Origin: Utricularia gibba
Taxonomy: Eukaryota; Streptophyta; Magnoliopsida; Lamiales; Lentibulariaceae
NCBI GenBank assembly: GCA_002189035.1
Contig: NEEC01000017.1
Location: 1,674,001 to 1,738,000 of the forward strand
Direction of reading: 5' to 3'
DNA length: 64,000 bases
Position numbers and translations under genes: made by a program. Positions 1 to 12,213 of the stretch are shown here, piece by piece. Position 1 is the first letter of the stretch. Each line of letters opens with the position of its first letter. The notes below the pieces were generated by a model. The model saw nothing but the letters and a program-made list of their open reading frames with translations, was not told where the DNA came from and made no database searches.

Positions 1-3000
1 ATTCCAATGATGGGGCATCAGGAGAAACCACAATATCCCAGCCTCCTGCTCTATTTCGTTTGGACCATCACATGCTTTGTCAGTTTTTTCAGCACATTTT
101 TCCTCCACTTTATCCGGTACAAGCTTCAAAACTGTACCTGGAGCAGCTACAGCCACTTCTTTGTAAGATAAAGACTTGGATGCTAATGCTGTGAGGCTTG
201 CTGGAGGCAGAGGAACCTTCACTGCTGAACTTTTAGCTTCACCATCAATGGTCACACTTAAAGAGCCTGCTTTTCTGTGTGGGGGCGCTTCGGAAGAAAC
301 AGACTTCGGCAGCACCTTATTAGACGGTAAAATAGCATCTCTTTTATGGGTGTCCTTGTAGTTGCAAACAGGGGAATTTATCTTTAACTTGGCAACATCT
401 GGACGCCTTTTGTTCAACTTTCTTGTAGCTCCATTTCCAGATCTGCTTTTTGAAATAGCTTCCTGCCACCCTTCATCTGACTTGACATCTTGAATAATTT
501 CCTCATGAAATGGGATATCTAGTTTGGTAATTTCATTGTCTTGAGGTTGTTCCCGGATGGACTTAATCTCAACTTTATCCTCACCAATCTGGCTATCCTC
601 AAACACATCAGTAGCCTCTATACTTCCATTGCTGGTGATACCTTCAATTGCTCCCTGGTGCTGCTCTGTGGGGGGCACATCACCAACAGGAAAACTCTAC
701 AAAGCGAAGCATACAAGTGGATTTAATTGCAAAACTTAAAGTGACAGCGGCTTGACTACAAAACTCAATAATAAAATGATTTTAAGCAAAGAATCAACCT
801 TTGAACGCCGCTTCCTTTGAGCATCACCAGGCTTTGCTTCCTGATCTGGACTAATGTAATCCAGGAGATCTGACACACTGTAATAACAAGCAAAGAATTA
901 TGTAGAAAGCTCACATTACATCAAATGAAGGCACCCCTTGAATACCTGAGATGACCCTTGCTGGCAATGGATGCATCCAGCTTTGGGGCTCCAGTGCGGG
1001 CAGCTTCTTGCTGCTCCAGGGCTTTTGACTCAAAATACTCAAGCCATGCAGCAGCATCCTGCAGTTACAGAAGACTAAGCAACAGGCAATAGAAATTGAA
1101 TGTACATTAACTGAGCATTCTAAAGGAGAAAAGATCGATACATTACACAAGTAGATATACTACAAAATTGAAACTTGAGCAGTCTACTTCTTATTCCTTA
1201 GTTTAACCATGCATTTGTAGAAATGTATATCAGCTCATAAAATACACACTCGAATCCTAGAATTTAAACTGAGCAGAATGTAACCGAAATTTTCTAAACC
1301 TGCGTGCGGAGGTCATCTGCTCCAAGTTTTGCTTGAAGAATTTGCAAGGTAGTTTTTTCATGCTGCACACTTAGTGTATATGCTTCCATCAATGAAAGAG
1401 CTATGGCAATGGCGTGATAGCTAGCAGCAGTCTGTCAAATAGAGCGACCAGTCTTAAATATTGAAATCTAGTAGCTAACAATTTGCAGGAAATTTCAGAG
1501 AGGATCTGCATGGGAAATTGCTATGAACCATGACTGCCGATGTGGGATATTGGAAATATTGAAAGATACCTGTATATGATCAGCTCCTAATAATTTTTGG
1601 TTGCACTTGAGAGCTTCATGCAAATATCTGAGAGCAACATGAACATTTCCCATCCCCTCCTCCATCATAGCCACATTTATGTAAGTAGCTGCTGTATTTG
1701 GGTGTGCAAGCCCACATGTGAAATGGAGAAGGTACAGTGCACGGTTGACGTATCTGCTCATGGATGATAAAAAATGAAGTTGATTTAGCCCACAAAAGAG
1801 TAGGTGGAGAAAGTCACTCGGAGCCACAGACAAGGGTACCTACTTTAAAGCCAATTCAATGTGTTGAAGACGGTAGTAAAAAACTGATAGATCCCCATAA
1901 CTCTTCATTGTATCTGGATGATCAAGCCCGAGCTCCCTTTCATTGATATCAAGTGCTTTCTGCTGGTATATAGTTGCCTAAAAAGGAACATTTGCAGAAT
2001 AGTGCTTAGTTGGTGGCATAAAATGCAACTCCCTAGAGATACTAGTTTGACCTAATAAGAACAAGGAGCAATATTCTGGATCCAGAAAACAGACAACTTC
2101 AATGCAACAGAATCAAAGATAAAAGTTATGCTTCTCAAAAAGGATGAGAGCTCATGAAAGGCTACTTGAAACCAGTCTTCAGTTAAAGCAGAAAAGACTA
2201 ATCCTACCTGATTGAAATCTCCAGTATGATACAGCACAACAGCAAGAAGACTGTAGGCACTTGCAGTTGTTCGGTGATATGGACCACATACAGCTATCAT
2301 CTTTGCCAGAGCCTTTTCATTATAGAAATTTCAGGGAGCGATTCAAAATATTACAGACATAACCTGGGAAATGCAGCTATGGTACCTTTGTTCCATAGTT
2401 AACAGCATCTTCAAGTTTCCCCTTGTCCAGAGCAATCTTCGATGATTCAAGCAGATTTCGGCCATCTGCTGAGGAGCAGCCTACATGCTGAATTGGGGGA
2501 AAAAAAAGATGAGTGATGCAGAACAATCTATCGTTTAAACAAAAAATATACACAAAGAAGACTTATAAATTTACCTTACACACGGGAACCACGCTGATGA
2601 TGTCAGAAATCTCAAATGGGCTAGAACTGTCCAAATCATAGTCCTTAGCAGCCAACTCCAGTCCAACCTAAAAGGAAAGTGATGAGTGTTTCAGATTGAT
2701 AGCACTTTACAAATCATTTAAATGGAACCTTGTGGCAAAGTCCCTGGAGAACTGATATCTTCCTTATGTGCTGTAGTTCATCTTCCAGTCTCCATCCAAA
2801 TCTTCTCTTCAAAAAACTCTTCACCCATAGTAACTTGAGATCTTGATCACATGGAATATTGTGATCGATATCAGAAGATCCCAGCAAGAAATTTAAACAT
2901 GAGGCGATCACAGCAGGCATGCTATCCATGCTCTCGACAGATGCAACTACAGCTCGAAGAACATGCTTGAACGCTCGTGTCACCATTTCATGAATGCAAA

Positions 3001-6000
3001 GAGATTGTATGTGAGGAAGCTTAACTGCAAGGTCAACCTGGTTCAAGAAGTTCACGTTTTTCATGTTCAAATGCTATCTAGGGGAGAATTCACAAATCAC
3101 AAACTGTAAAGATTGCTAACCCACCACACGGCCTAGGGAACGCATCTGTAATCCCCTAAGATGCATGAATTCAGTTAGAGTACGACCATCAACAGGAGAA
3201 AGTTCAAGGGATGCAAAGTCCGTGACCTGAAAAAATTACAGAACTGAAATAATTACACAGGAACCACTACCCTTCATTACAATTTAGCAAATCTGGTACC
3301 AGATTTGGCAAAGCAATATCTTCATAGTACTCATGCGCCATCTTCAAAAGCTCATCCAAAGACTGCATGGGAAGCAGTGGATCATAAAAATACAAGCCAT
3401 CATTTTCAGGGGACACCCATGGAGGATATTAACATGATTTCATGGATCTCAGAGAATTCAAAAAGAAAATAAGTACCTTGGTGTGAAGATTGGTCCCAAT
3501 TTGCTTCAATCGCAGAAACGCATCTTCAGAAATATATTTCTGTAATTCATAGTTGGAATCATGAACCTGGGAGTCATCTGTATTTGTCTCCAGGTCTTGG
3601 CTACTGGATCCAGGAGTATTCTCTTCAGCATCACCATTAGGGAGACTCACATTCTTTTCCCGCTTCTTTAGCATTTTAAATTGTTTTCCAAGTCCTTTAA
3701 CTGCCGGTTCAACCTTCTTGTCATCTCCAGGTTTTTCTTGTTTCTGTAGATGCTGCACCCAGCAAGAAACAAGTTCCCATCTTATCAAATTTTCTCTGGA
3801 ATCAGAATTATCATCCAGGTTTGACAGACTATCTTTGATAACTTTCTCTACTAGAGCTCTTGAAGTTCCAACAGCCAATTTGTCAGATAAGGAACTCTGG
3901 TGACCAATCAAAGATTCCGCTGATGGCTTGTGAAGCATCACTCTTAAACTGGAAAATACACCTCATCAGTTCATTAATCATATGAAAAAAAAAACAAATG
4001 CTTGTTAATAATATGGGCTGCTTCAAAAAACAGAGAGGAGACGTACTACAAATGGAGAAATCAAGATCTCAAATTAGCAAACAGGCTCAAAGCTCATGTA
4101 CATTTCTTGTGATACTCACGATCCCAACAAACCAAGTCAAGATCAGGTAAAAAACTTCTCCTTGATCATTTGACAACATCTAATAATTTGCCACGAGATA
4201 TCCAGCAATGGCAATCCCTTCATCTAAAAGCTACTGATCTCTCAACAAGCAAAGGCTTACATGAGGTGTCACTCACAATAATCCATTCTGAACCAAAAAC
4301 ATCACTCATGAGGAGTGTCCATTAAGGAAAAAGTTAGTACCTGTTAACGTTAAGTGCATTTGCTCCACCTTCAGGTTGATCATCAATGTCTATACCCTCT
4401 AGAGGTCTCACTCCCTTTTTTATGTCGCCAACAACCTTCACAGTTGCAGAGTAGCCACAATGTCGAACAACCACAACACCCAAGGCTTCGGTGTCCTGAA
4501 ACAGCATGGAAGACACTCATATCATCAATAAGAGAGACATATCCGAAAATGAACAATAACAAATCCAAATTCGCAGGAGGAAAAGCATCATCCCCTGCAG
4601 ATAAATTTCTTTTTCCAATATTCATAGTTGCACTAGGGGTATCTGTGCTTAGATTTTGACACTGCTATATGCATACAGAAAAAACATTAAGATTCACGAG
4701 CATTTAAGTACCCACCTGCCTTGAGATGTGGAGTTTGAGTAGCATTACTTACTTGTACAACTACATTTTCATCAGAAGTTAGCCCTTTAAGCAAATTTCT
4801 CCGAGACACATCCTGCACAGATTCATCAGAGGATCTGCAGCCGATGATCTTGGCCCTCTTCTCCCGTGTAGCTTCTGGATCATCTCTTCTAACTGTTATA
4901 GAAAGATCTCCAATCCGACTCTCATGTGCAAATGAACCCGGGTGGCATTTTGAGGAATCTCCAGAAGCGGAACGTGCAACTTTCTCTATCGATGAAACAG
5001 CTTTAAAAATGGACACATCTAGAAACAGATTATGAACCAAAAATGCCTTCCTATCTCGGACAACTCTCTCCTCTTCGGTTTTGCAAGGTAGATTTGCCAA
5101 TACAGCGAAGTATGTAGCCCATGGCCTACGATCAAACTCTCCTAATCTCCCCTGTCCTCCTCCATTACCTCCCCAGTTTTCATCCTCTGCAACAAGGGGC
5201 GCATAATGCCATGCAGAGTTGGTGATGGTTGGAGGAACTAGCCAGGTATTGGCACGGAAACCATAGGGAAGATTGCCGAACTGAAAGGGAACAAACTTTA
5301 CTCAATTTTCGACGGAAACACCCACACATGAAAATGGGAAGGAAAACAGAACGTAGTGTTACCTTGTTGTGCTCAGAAAATGCTTTCATCAAGGATGCAT
5401 ATGCCTAAAACAGAACATAACATTATGGTCGCATACTGTAACAATTTCAAGATTACGTATTCCTTAGGCATTTCAGAAACACCCACATTGGCAAAAGCCT
5501 GACTTTGTTGTCGTAGAAGATCCACCAATGAGTGACTCTGCAACATTTGCTTTCCCAAAGTGTAGAACCCCTTCACTGATGCCATTACCTGAACTATCTT
5601 CCCATTGCATATCTTTATCTGCATAAAAGGTCATGCCATCATGAGCTCAGACGATGAAAAGATAATTCTCAAAGCATCTTAACCCACGTGCCACAGCAGC
5701 ATTGCACCCGCCATGAAAATAAAAGACTTTACTGCAGCATAGTAAGGTGTGTTCAAAATGTAGACTTTAGTAACGCCAAGGTTGATAGAACACCTGCATT
5801 TCGAAGTAATCGCCCCCTCGTCGCGTTTCTCCAGCCTTGTTATCCATTCTTTTGAGATCTGCATTAGAGAATTTTACTGGAAAACAGTCTACAAGGAACA
5901 AATCCAAACAGAGAAAACAACAACAACAACGCACGTAGTATGGGCGGAGTAATGTGGGACAAGTTGAAGAACTCATAAAAATCAGAGAGCTTCGGGATTG

Positions 6001-7206
6001 GATGAATCGCGACCATATCATAGCTCGAAGTCACTGCCCGCCTTGGAGTCTCCGCACACGTCAACTCACCATCACGAGCCTCCCCAACCCCCTTCGTCGT
6101 CTGCACCTTACCACTTCTCTTCGGACGAGATTCCGATCCTCCTCCCCTCCCCCGCCGCCGCATTTGGCCTCAGCGAAGCGCGTCGTACAGGCGATGACGT
6201 CGAGGAGTCTCCGAACATGAGATACCGCGCGTGACTCATCGGCGTAGTCCTCTGTAATAAACAGTAGCGATTCCGTTATTCTCAGAAGAAACAGTCGCAC
6301 TTTCCCGAAGATCCTCCTGGGACCCACCTCATGATACAACACCTGCCATACCACTAATATTTCTGCTTCTGTCCACATCCCATTCACTTTTTCCACCAAT
6401 TTTATTACAAAAAATAAAATAAAATAAATGCTGCCCTAACCCTAATATCTCTTCTTTTTCTTTGTTTTTTTAATTTTTTTTATTCTCATGTAATAAGAAA
6501 AAAAGGCGAAGGCGAAGGGTGTAGTGTTCATACCCTGGATCAGTGTGAGTATGCATGGCTTCAGGCTGACCACTTCAACTCTGTCGTTCAATCGCTGGCC
6601 TTTTACCTGTCGTCCCCACAGCACATACCCAATCAATTACTACACGCCCCATTCCTCGGACCCCGTTGTCGGAAACAAGACCCAAAAAAGACCTCTGCCC
6701 CAGTGTTCAATGCATCTAGACTGCCTCAGTGTTCAGTGCATCTAGACTCGTGTTGGGTTATCGAGAAAAGCTCACAGACTGAGCAGGATCTCAAGGGGGA
6801 AGAATGTGGATGCAGTTTCACTAACCTCATGGAAGAGCGAGTACTCTGTGAGATGGCAAGTATCGGTGTTAGCAGCTAACAGCTTCCTCACATCAAGAAT
6901 CCTGTCCGTGGAGATGCCCTTCAGAAAACATAGAACTCCAATCAGAAAGGATGAAACTAAGCGCCAATTACAGAGAAGCAAGTGTACGGTGTACCCACCT
7001 TGAGCACGAGCTGGGTATCGTCCGGAGTGATCACGGTTATGTCAAGAACAGTGGGCACCACTGACAACACACAATGAGATTATGAATACAGAAGGAAGGA
7101 AGCATTCTGAAGCATGATGATTAAGTAAGTTACCTTTTTCTTCCTTCCTCTTCTTGTCGTTCCTGGTTTTGGTGTTTGCTTTGCTCTTGCTGGAGCGAGG
7201 AGCCAT
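1..7206 (-). CDS. REC: REC-family clustered-mitochondria (CLU) domain protein, 3' end outside window
   Basis: Orthologue of the plant REC/TSS family (Arabidopsis REC1-3), large cytosolic-nuclear CLU-domain proteins that affect chloroplast compartment size; the wider CLU family affects mitochondrial distribution. I trace 23 exons: 7134-7206, 6999-7060, 6826-6918, 6534-6606, 5935-6251, 5794-5858, 5487-5618, 5363-5404, 4753-5280, 4341-4495, 3477-3948, 3300-3362, 3125-3226, 2729-3037, 2575-2667, 2386-2487, 2208-2312, 1844-1977, 1570-1753, 1300-1431, 946-1058, 799-877 and 1-696. The start reads [10 protein letters not shown]. An N-terminal CLU_N-like part ([23 protein letters not shown]) is followed by the central CLU region and TPR-like repeats ([20 protein letters not shown]). 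About 1,375 codons lie in the window; family members run to roughly 1,600-1,800. Exon 5 needs one extra base near 6144-6160 to keep frame (see findings). The tail before the window edge is low-complexity. By remembered synteny it may be REC3. Confidence 0.93.
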
Positions 7207-7881
7207 AGAAGAGAAGAGAATAATGGCGGTGGGCGGAGTGCAGAGATGAACCCGTTTTCAAGAGAGGGAACTGGATAGATGGGGATAAGGGTTTAGTTGG
7301 TTTGGTCTATGGGCACACAGGCATGGATTCTCTCAAGCCATTTCTGGCCTCTCCTTGGTGCTCACATGATAACTCATCTCTTTCACTATCCCTCTCTCAC
7401 TCTCACTCTCACCCCCACCCTCGCCTGTACTCTGCTATAAAATTATATAATATTCCACTGAAACATCCTCTTCTTGGAACAAACAAAAAAAAGAAAAAAT
7501 ATTACTAACCAAGAGTTCTTTGAACTAAGAATCAAAGAGCCACATTTTGTGGTCTTGGTGAGGACATATCCAAGTTACCAGAAATAAGGCAAAGAGAGGA
7601 CCAGCGTTCTGTACTGCTTGAACACACAGAGAGGGGCCTTGGCGCACTTGCCACGTGTCATTTTCTGAACCGCAACTTCGGATTTGCCGACCGTTGGATC
7701 GTTGTGGGCCCACCTCACCCTAAATAAATAAATTAAGGGCCCAGCCCAGAAATTTTATTACTTGCGGTTGTGGGCCCAAGTACAAACTACCACTGAGCCC
7801 AAATAAGAGGCCTGGTAAATATTCACCTTCGATGAAGTTGCGAACGCAAGTCGGTGAACTGAAGAACGGTGTTTTTGTGCA
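7207..7881. promoter_or_regulatory. Divergent promoter region between REC and FPG1
   Basis: This 675-bp gap separates the REC start codon (minus strand) from the FPG1 start codon (plus strand), so it must hold both promoters. It contains a CT-rich stretch at about 7376-7425 next to REC, a CACGTG core with CCACGTGTCA context near 7650, and several TGGGCC/GGCCCA-type site II elements at about 7704-7713, 7742-7748, 7770-7778 and 7796-7803 next to FPG1. Site II elements bind TCP factors and are common upstream of housekeeping and dividing-cell genes. Transcription starts are not determined. Confidence 0.6.
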
Positions 7882-10384
7882 ATGCCGGAGCTACCGGAGG
7901 TGGAAACGGCGCGAAGAGCGGTGGAGGAGCACTGCGTGGGGAGGAGGATTAACAGAGCAGTGGTTGCTGATGATACGAAAGTGATCGACGGGGTCTCTGT
8001 GAAGGACTTCGAGTCCGCGCTTCTTGGAAAGACGATTGTTGGCGTACACCGCAAGGGAAAGAATATGTGGATTGAACTTGATTCTCCTCCGTTTCCTACC
8101 TTCCAGTTTGGTACTTATTATCTGCGTAAACCCTAACCTTCATGCATTTGGTATTTTATGGATCATATCATGGTTTCCAGTAGTTTGTTGTATTTCCGGT
8201 TGATTTTGTTCCATTTGAGTTTTGATTTCTATGCTCTAGGGATGGCTGGAGCTGTACATATAAATGGTGTTGCCGTGGCTAAGTATAAAAGGTAGTGGTA
8301 TTTGGCCCATGGCAGGGATGCATCAATGTATATTTTTGCCTTTTCCAAGCTAACAACATATGGTTTTTCTTATAGGTCAGGAGTGACGGATACGGATGAG
8401 TGGCCTTCAAAGTACTCCAAGGTTTTCATTGAAGTGAGTCATTGTTTTTGTACGACTAGAACTATTTACAAGTGCATTTTGACTTGAAATACGTTCGGGT
8501 CCACAAGAATTCCCTCCCTGGCTAGCTCTCTTTTTTTGTTTTGATCCCCTTCTTGCATTTGTTTGCTTTTTTTCTCTTAGAGAACTTTTTGGGTGCTGTT
8601 CTTAAAACAGAGGGATGTAAAAATTATGCGTGATAGATTTATTACAATTTGTCTTCATTTCTTGTATAGCTAGATAATGGTCTGGGGTTCTCTTTTACTG
8701 ACAAGAGGCGGTTCGCAAAAGTTAGATTGCTTAAAGATGTAAGCAATGTGAAATATTTATTTTTCCCTAACGCCTTATCTGTGTATTTTAAGGTTTCACT
8801 GCTGTTCTTTATAGCCTATCTCGGTTCCTCCAATCTCTGAGCTTGGTCCTGATGCACTGAAAGAGCCCATGACACTTGAGAATTTCTTCAACTGCTTGAG
8901 CAAAAAGAAAATTGGAGTGAAAGCTCTTTTACTTGACCAGGTTGCTTTTATTTTTATAACATTTTTTCCTTAATGTTTTAGATATGTCACCATGCTTGGA
9001 ATATGATGTATGGATCATCTGAAATTAATTGAGTTGCAAAATTGATTCTATACTTGTCTGAGTTGATAGTTGAATGGAGCTATAATGTATATGCTTAGGA
9101 TTCTCCCACAATGTTCTGATAATTCTTTTTTTCATCTTTTATCCAGGGTTTTATATCTGGCATTGGTAACTGGATGGCTGACGAAGTTCTATATCAGGTT
9201 CTTAAGCTTAATTTCCGAATTTTAGTTCTGATTGAATAGCCATTAGCATGACCATGATATGACCTTATAGGCCAGAATTCATCCACAGCAAGCAGCTTGT
9301 AGCATTCCCAAGGAGAGCTGTGATACATTGCTCAAATGCATTAACGAGGTGCGCTTTCTTTTCATTCCTTTTTATTTCAGCCTTCTTGAGACAATATTTT
9401 CATTTCAGAATATGAGTCTGTTTCTTGAGACTGCATTTTTAGGTTTCCAAATTTGCTGTTCAAGTTGGTGCTGACAGCTTCAGTTTTCCTGATGATTGGT
9501 TATTTCATTTTCGCTGGGGCAAGAAACCAGGAAAAATCAATGGTACGATGTTGGCATGCCTGATTAATATAACGCTTCTTCTTTCAGGTTATTGAAAAGG
9601 CTGTGGATGTTAAGGCTGACAGTAGTCAGTTTCCTAGTAGTTGGATATTTCATTCCAGGGAAAAGAAGCCCGGCAAGGCTTATGTTGATGGTTGGCTCTT
9701 GACATGTGCTGTTCTGTTACTCTCTGATTCCATAGCCTCCCCCTTTCTTATAACAAACGTGATGGTTCTTGTGATGATTCCTAATTACAAGGCTTTTGTT
9801 GCTTTGAATCTTGGTGTTAATTATATGGATGTTCTTTCAGGGAAGAAAATCGAATTCATCAAGGCTGGTGGAAGGGTGAGATGCCTTGAAGACATTGATT
9901 GATGCCTGATTTTTTACCATCATGTCTTTATGGTTCCATTTCATATGTGCTGCAGACAACAGCATATGTTCCACAGTTGCAAAAGTTGACTGGTGATCGG
10001 CCTCTGAAAGAAACTGGAAAACGATCAAGAGTCGCCACCAATGGTTCTAGTGATGCCGAGGAGTCAGAGGAGGAAGGTAAGCCTGTGGTGCGGAAAGCAG
10101 GTAAGCGGGGCCAAGCCAAGAAGAACGGATTGAGACAAGCTGCTGAAGAAGATGAACGTAAGGGTGATGCAAAGCAGAAGCCCAGGGAGAGCCATGAAAA
10201 GAATGGCAAAAAGAAACAGACTCGACGAAAAGCTGCGCGAAAGAATGAGGAAACCGACTCTGATAATGATAGTAATGATGCGGATGAGGAAGAAGAGAGC
10301 GAAGCCATGGATGGAGAACATATAAAACCTGCAGCATCATTGAAGAAGCAGGTGACAAATCATCGAAAAACAGCCTGTAAGTAA
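7882..10384 (+). CDS. FPG1: Formamidopyrimidine-DNA glycosylase (plant FPG/MMH)
   Basis: A bifunctional DNA glycosylase/AP lyase that removes oxidised purines (8-oxoG, FapyG) in base-excision repair. The N-terminus MPELPEVE gives the catalytic Pro and Glu after Met removal; the Lys in RKGKNMWIEL matches the conserved active-site Lys; GFISGIGNWMADEVLYQ is the H2TH region. Exons: 7882-8110, 8240-8291, 8376-8433, 8670-8738, 8815-8940, 9147-9197, 9271-9348, then either 9443-9542 or 9588-9690, then 9841-9875 and 9956-10384. The 9588 form gives 409 aa, the 9443 form 408 aa. The bacterial zinc finger is absent, as in plant FPGs. The last exon encodes a Lys/Glu/Asp-rich tail of about 140 residues. 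The start is the only one giving MPELPE. The stop at 10382-10384 overlaps a good splice donor, so a longer C-terminal isoform is possible. Confidence 0.96.
9443..9690 (+). other. FPG1: Pair of mutually exclusive alternative exons in FPG1
   Basis: Two homologous exons stand side by side. Exon 8a (9443-9542, 100 nt) encodes VSKFAVQVGADSFSFPDDW and continues to a GKKPGKING end. Exon 8b (9588-9690, 103 nt) encodes VIEKAVDVKADSSQFPSSW and continues to EKKPGKAYVDG. Both are entered at phase 0 and left at phase 1, so either joins exon 7 and exon 9 in frame. Joining both would break the frame, and only 45 bp separate the 8a donor from the 8b acceptor. The same arrangement is known for Arabidopsis MMH-1/MMH-2. 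Confidence 0.88.
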
Positions 10385-10763
10385 CTCTCATGACACCCTT
10401 TTGATCAATCATCGACGTATGGCGATGAATGTAAAGATTAAGATCACTGCAGCCAGGAACCTTAGCTGCTGCTATTTTGTCCTAAAAAGGGTAGGAGGTA
10501 ACTACTTTTCCACCATACCTGGCGGCTTTTTGCCTGCAGGCTTTTGTAACTTGTAGCCTTTAGTTGTTTTGAAATCCATGTAACTTGATGGGCAACTTGC
10601 AGGTCAACCGAACTCTACTGCATCTCCTTCATCAACCTCCATTAGTACCATACCTCAGCAATCTTCTGCATTTCATCGAACAATACCAGTCACATGGCAA
10701 CATATCTCAGCTTCTTCACTCATCACAAGCAAAACCATGCATAACCTTAAGAAACAAGAGGTT

Positions 10764-11723
10764 TCAATTGGAGCCAGGATCAAGGGCAGGCAACCGGCAA
10801 TGGAGGCTTATGGACTTGTCAGTTTGCCTTGTGCCTGGTAGAAAGAACTGGAAAATCACGACCAGACAACCCCCCTGAGGAGCGATCCCAAAGTAAGCAC
10901 AATCAGGCTTTGATAAGCTGTACTGCAAACACTTGTTGAAGTTCTTCACATTCACTTGTACACTCATAGCATCACCTCTTGCAGCGGCGATCTCCATCCT
11001 TCTCTGAGCACTCAATCCCCTGTCTTCCTCATGAGCATCAGCCTTTTCGCCCAAAACCATCAATTTCCTGAACTCAGCACCCACAGTGATCAGCGTATTC
11101 GAGATCTGCATATGCAAATCCCCATATTTGCTCACAGTGACGCCCATCACATCACCAAGATTCTTCATCCTGTCAACGAAATTCTGCAATGAATTCAGCT
11201 CAGGTGCCTTGACCAGAGTCGCGGGCATCTCCTGGGCGCTCTCTAGTGCCAGATGAAGCTCTTGCACATCGGCGCGGGAGAGGGGCTTCGAAATAGGGAC
11301 GTCGTGGACGACGGCGGATTTATAACCTTTTGCCTCGAAGGTTAGGAACGGCGACGGTTGAGTGGAGTGATGCGAAAGCTTCTTGACGAGTTTTATCTGG
11401 AGAGTGGTAACAGAGGCTGGGTTACGGGATTCGGCGTAGATCGCTAAAATGGAGCGTAGGGCGCGGTGGAGGAGGCTGAGATCAACGGAAAAAGCGATGC
11501 GATCGTCGTTCTGGGAGGATATTCGGTAGTCCTGGAACAGAAACTGTTGCCGGAACTGGGCGACGGAGTGAAGGCCGTCTGCAGCAAGAAGATTGTGAAG
11601 GAAGAAGGCGTGGTCGCGAGTGAGGTACATGTGGGAGATCCGGCCGATCTTTTCCAGTGCCGGAAGGATCCTCTTCTCCAAAAGGTTGACACCATCGTCG
11701 GTGAGAAATGCTCGAAACTTCAT
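10764..11723 (-). CDS. HUS1: Checkpoint clamp subunit HUS1
   Basis: Subunit of the RAD9-RAD1-HUS1 (9-1-1) sliding clamp loaded at damaged DNA to activate ATR signalling. This is a single uninterrupted exon of 319 codons. The Met at 11723 was chosen because it starts MKFRAFLTDDGVNLLEKR, the normal HUS1 N-terminus; an in-frame upstream Met at 11810 would add 29 residues without family support. Further family blocks are ISHMYLTRDHAFFLHNL, LHMQISNTLITVGAEFRKL and the C-terminal GGCLVVIFQFFLPG. Length and lack of introns fit plant HUS1. It converges on FPG1, with 379 bp between the two stop codons. Its promoter must lie in 11724-12213, just downstream of NRPB10. Confidence 0.96.
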   Translation of the reverse strand: MKFRAFLTDDGVNLLEKRILPALEKIGRISHMYLTRDHAFFLHNLLAADGLHSVAQFRQQFLFQDYRISSQNDDRIAFSVDLSLLHRALRSILAIYAESRNPASVTTLQIKLVKKLSHHSTQPSPFLTFEAKGYKSAVVHDVPISKPLSRADVQELHLALESAQEMPATLVKAPELNSLQNFVDRMKNLGDVMGVTVSKYGDLHMQISNTLITVGAEFRKLMVLGEKADAHEEDRGLSAQRRMEIAAARGDAMSVQVNVKNFNKCLQYSLSKPDCAYFGIAPQGGCLVVIFQFFLPGTRQTDKSISLHCRLPALDPGSN

Positions 11724-12213
11724 CCTCACGACAGCAGCGTCGGCACCGATGGAGCGACTTTCAGAGGAAGCGGGGTTTAATGAAATGAGAGGGAAAAACG
11801 AAAAACCCAAGGAAACGCGCCTGCTAGTGATTTTTTGAAATTATTTTACTTACTGAATATTGCTCTAGGGCTTAAAAAATAGCTTTAAAAGTTGGGAAAT
11901 TTTTCATTTTGGGGCTTTCTTTATAATACAAATAACTGACAAGTCACTCATTGCACCATCACAGTCACATTATACCTAGCAGAGAAAAAACATAATGCCT
12001 GTGATCACAAGGACTGCTACTAAACAAATTGATGCATATGCAGCTCAATAAGCATCCAAGAAAATTGCTTAGAGTATGGATGCATTGAAAGCTACTACTG
12101 AGTCTTTGGGGATGAAACATCTTCTCAAACACCTAACCATCTGAAACTTACGGATGCCTTTACCTCGGTATCATCATAGAGTAGGTTCTTCTCATGGAGC
12201 TCCAAAGGTTGCC
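11724..12213. other. HUS1 upstream region and NRPB10 3' flank
   Basis: This 490-bp stretch has no coding exon. It must hold the NRPB10 3' UTR and polyadenylation signals and the HUS1 promoter, because both genes run on the minus strand. The part from 11840 to 11930 is AT-rich; the rest is unremarkable. Confidence 0.5.

Noticed and set aside
7376..7425. CT-rich tract as a CRISPR-like or tandem repeat array
   Set aside because: Simple CT-rich leader or promoter sequence, common near plant transcription starts; no spacer structure.
9603..9902. Open frame through FPG1 exon 8b and the next intron
   Set aside because: It crosses clear splice sites; only the exon part matches the FPG family.
9928..10412. 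Several open frames on the minus strand opposite the FPG1 C-terminus
   Set aside because: They are shadows of the Lys/Glu/Asp-rich coding tail, rich in Ser/Phe/Leu with no family resemblance.
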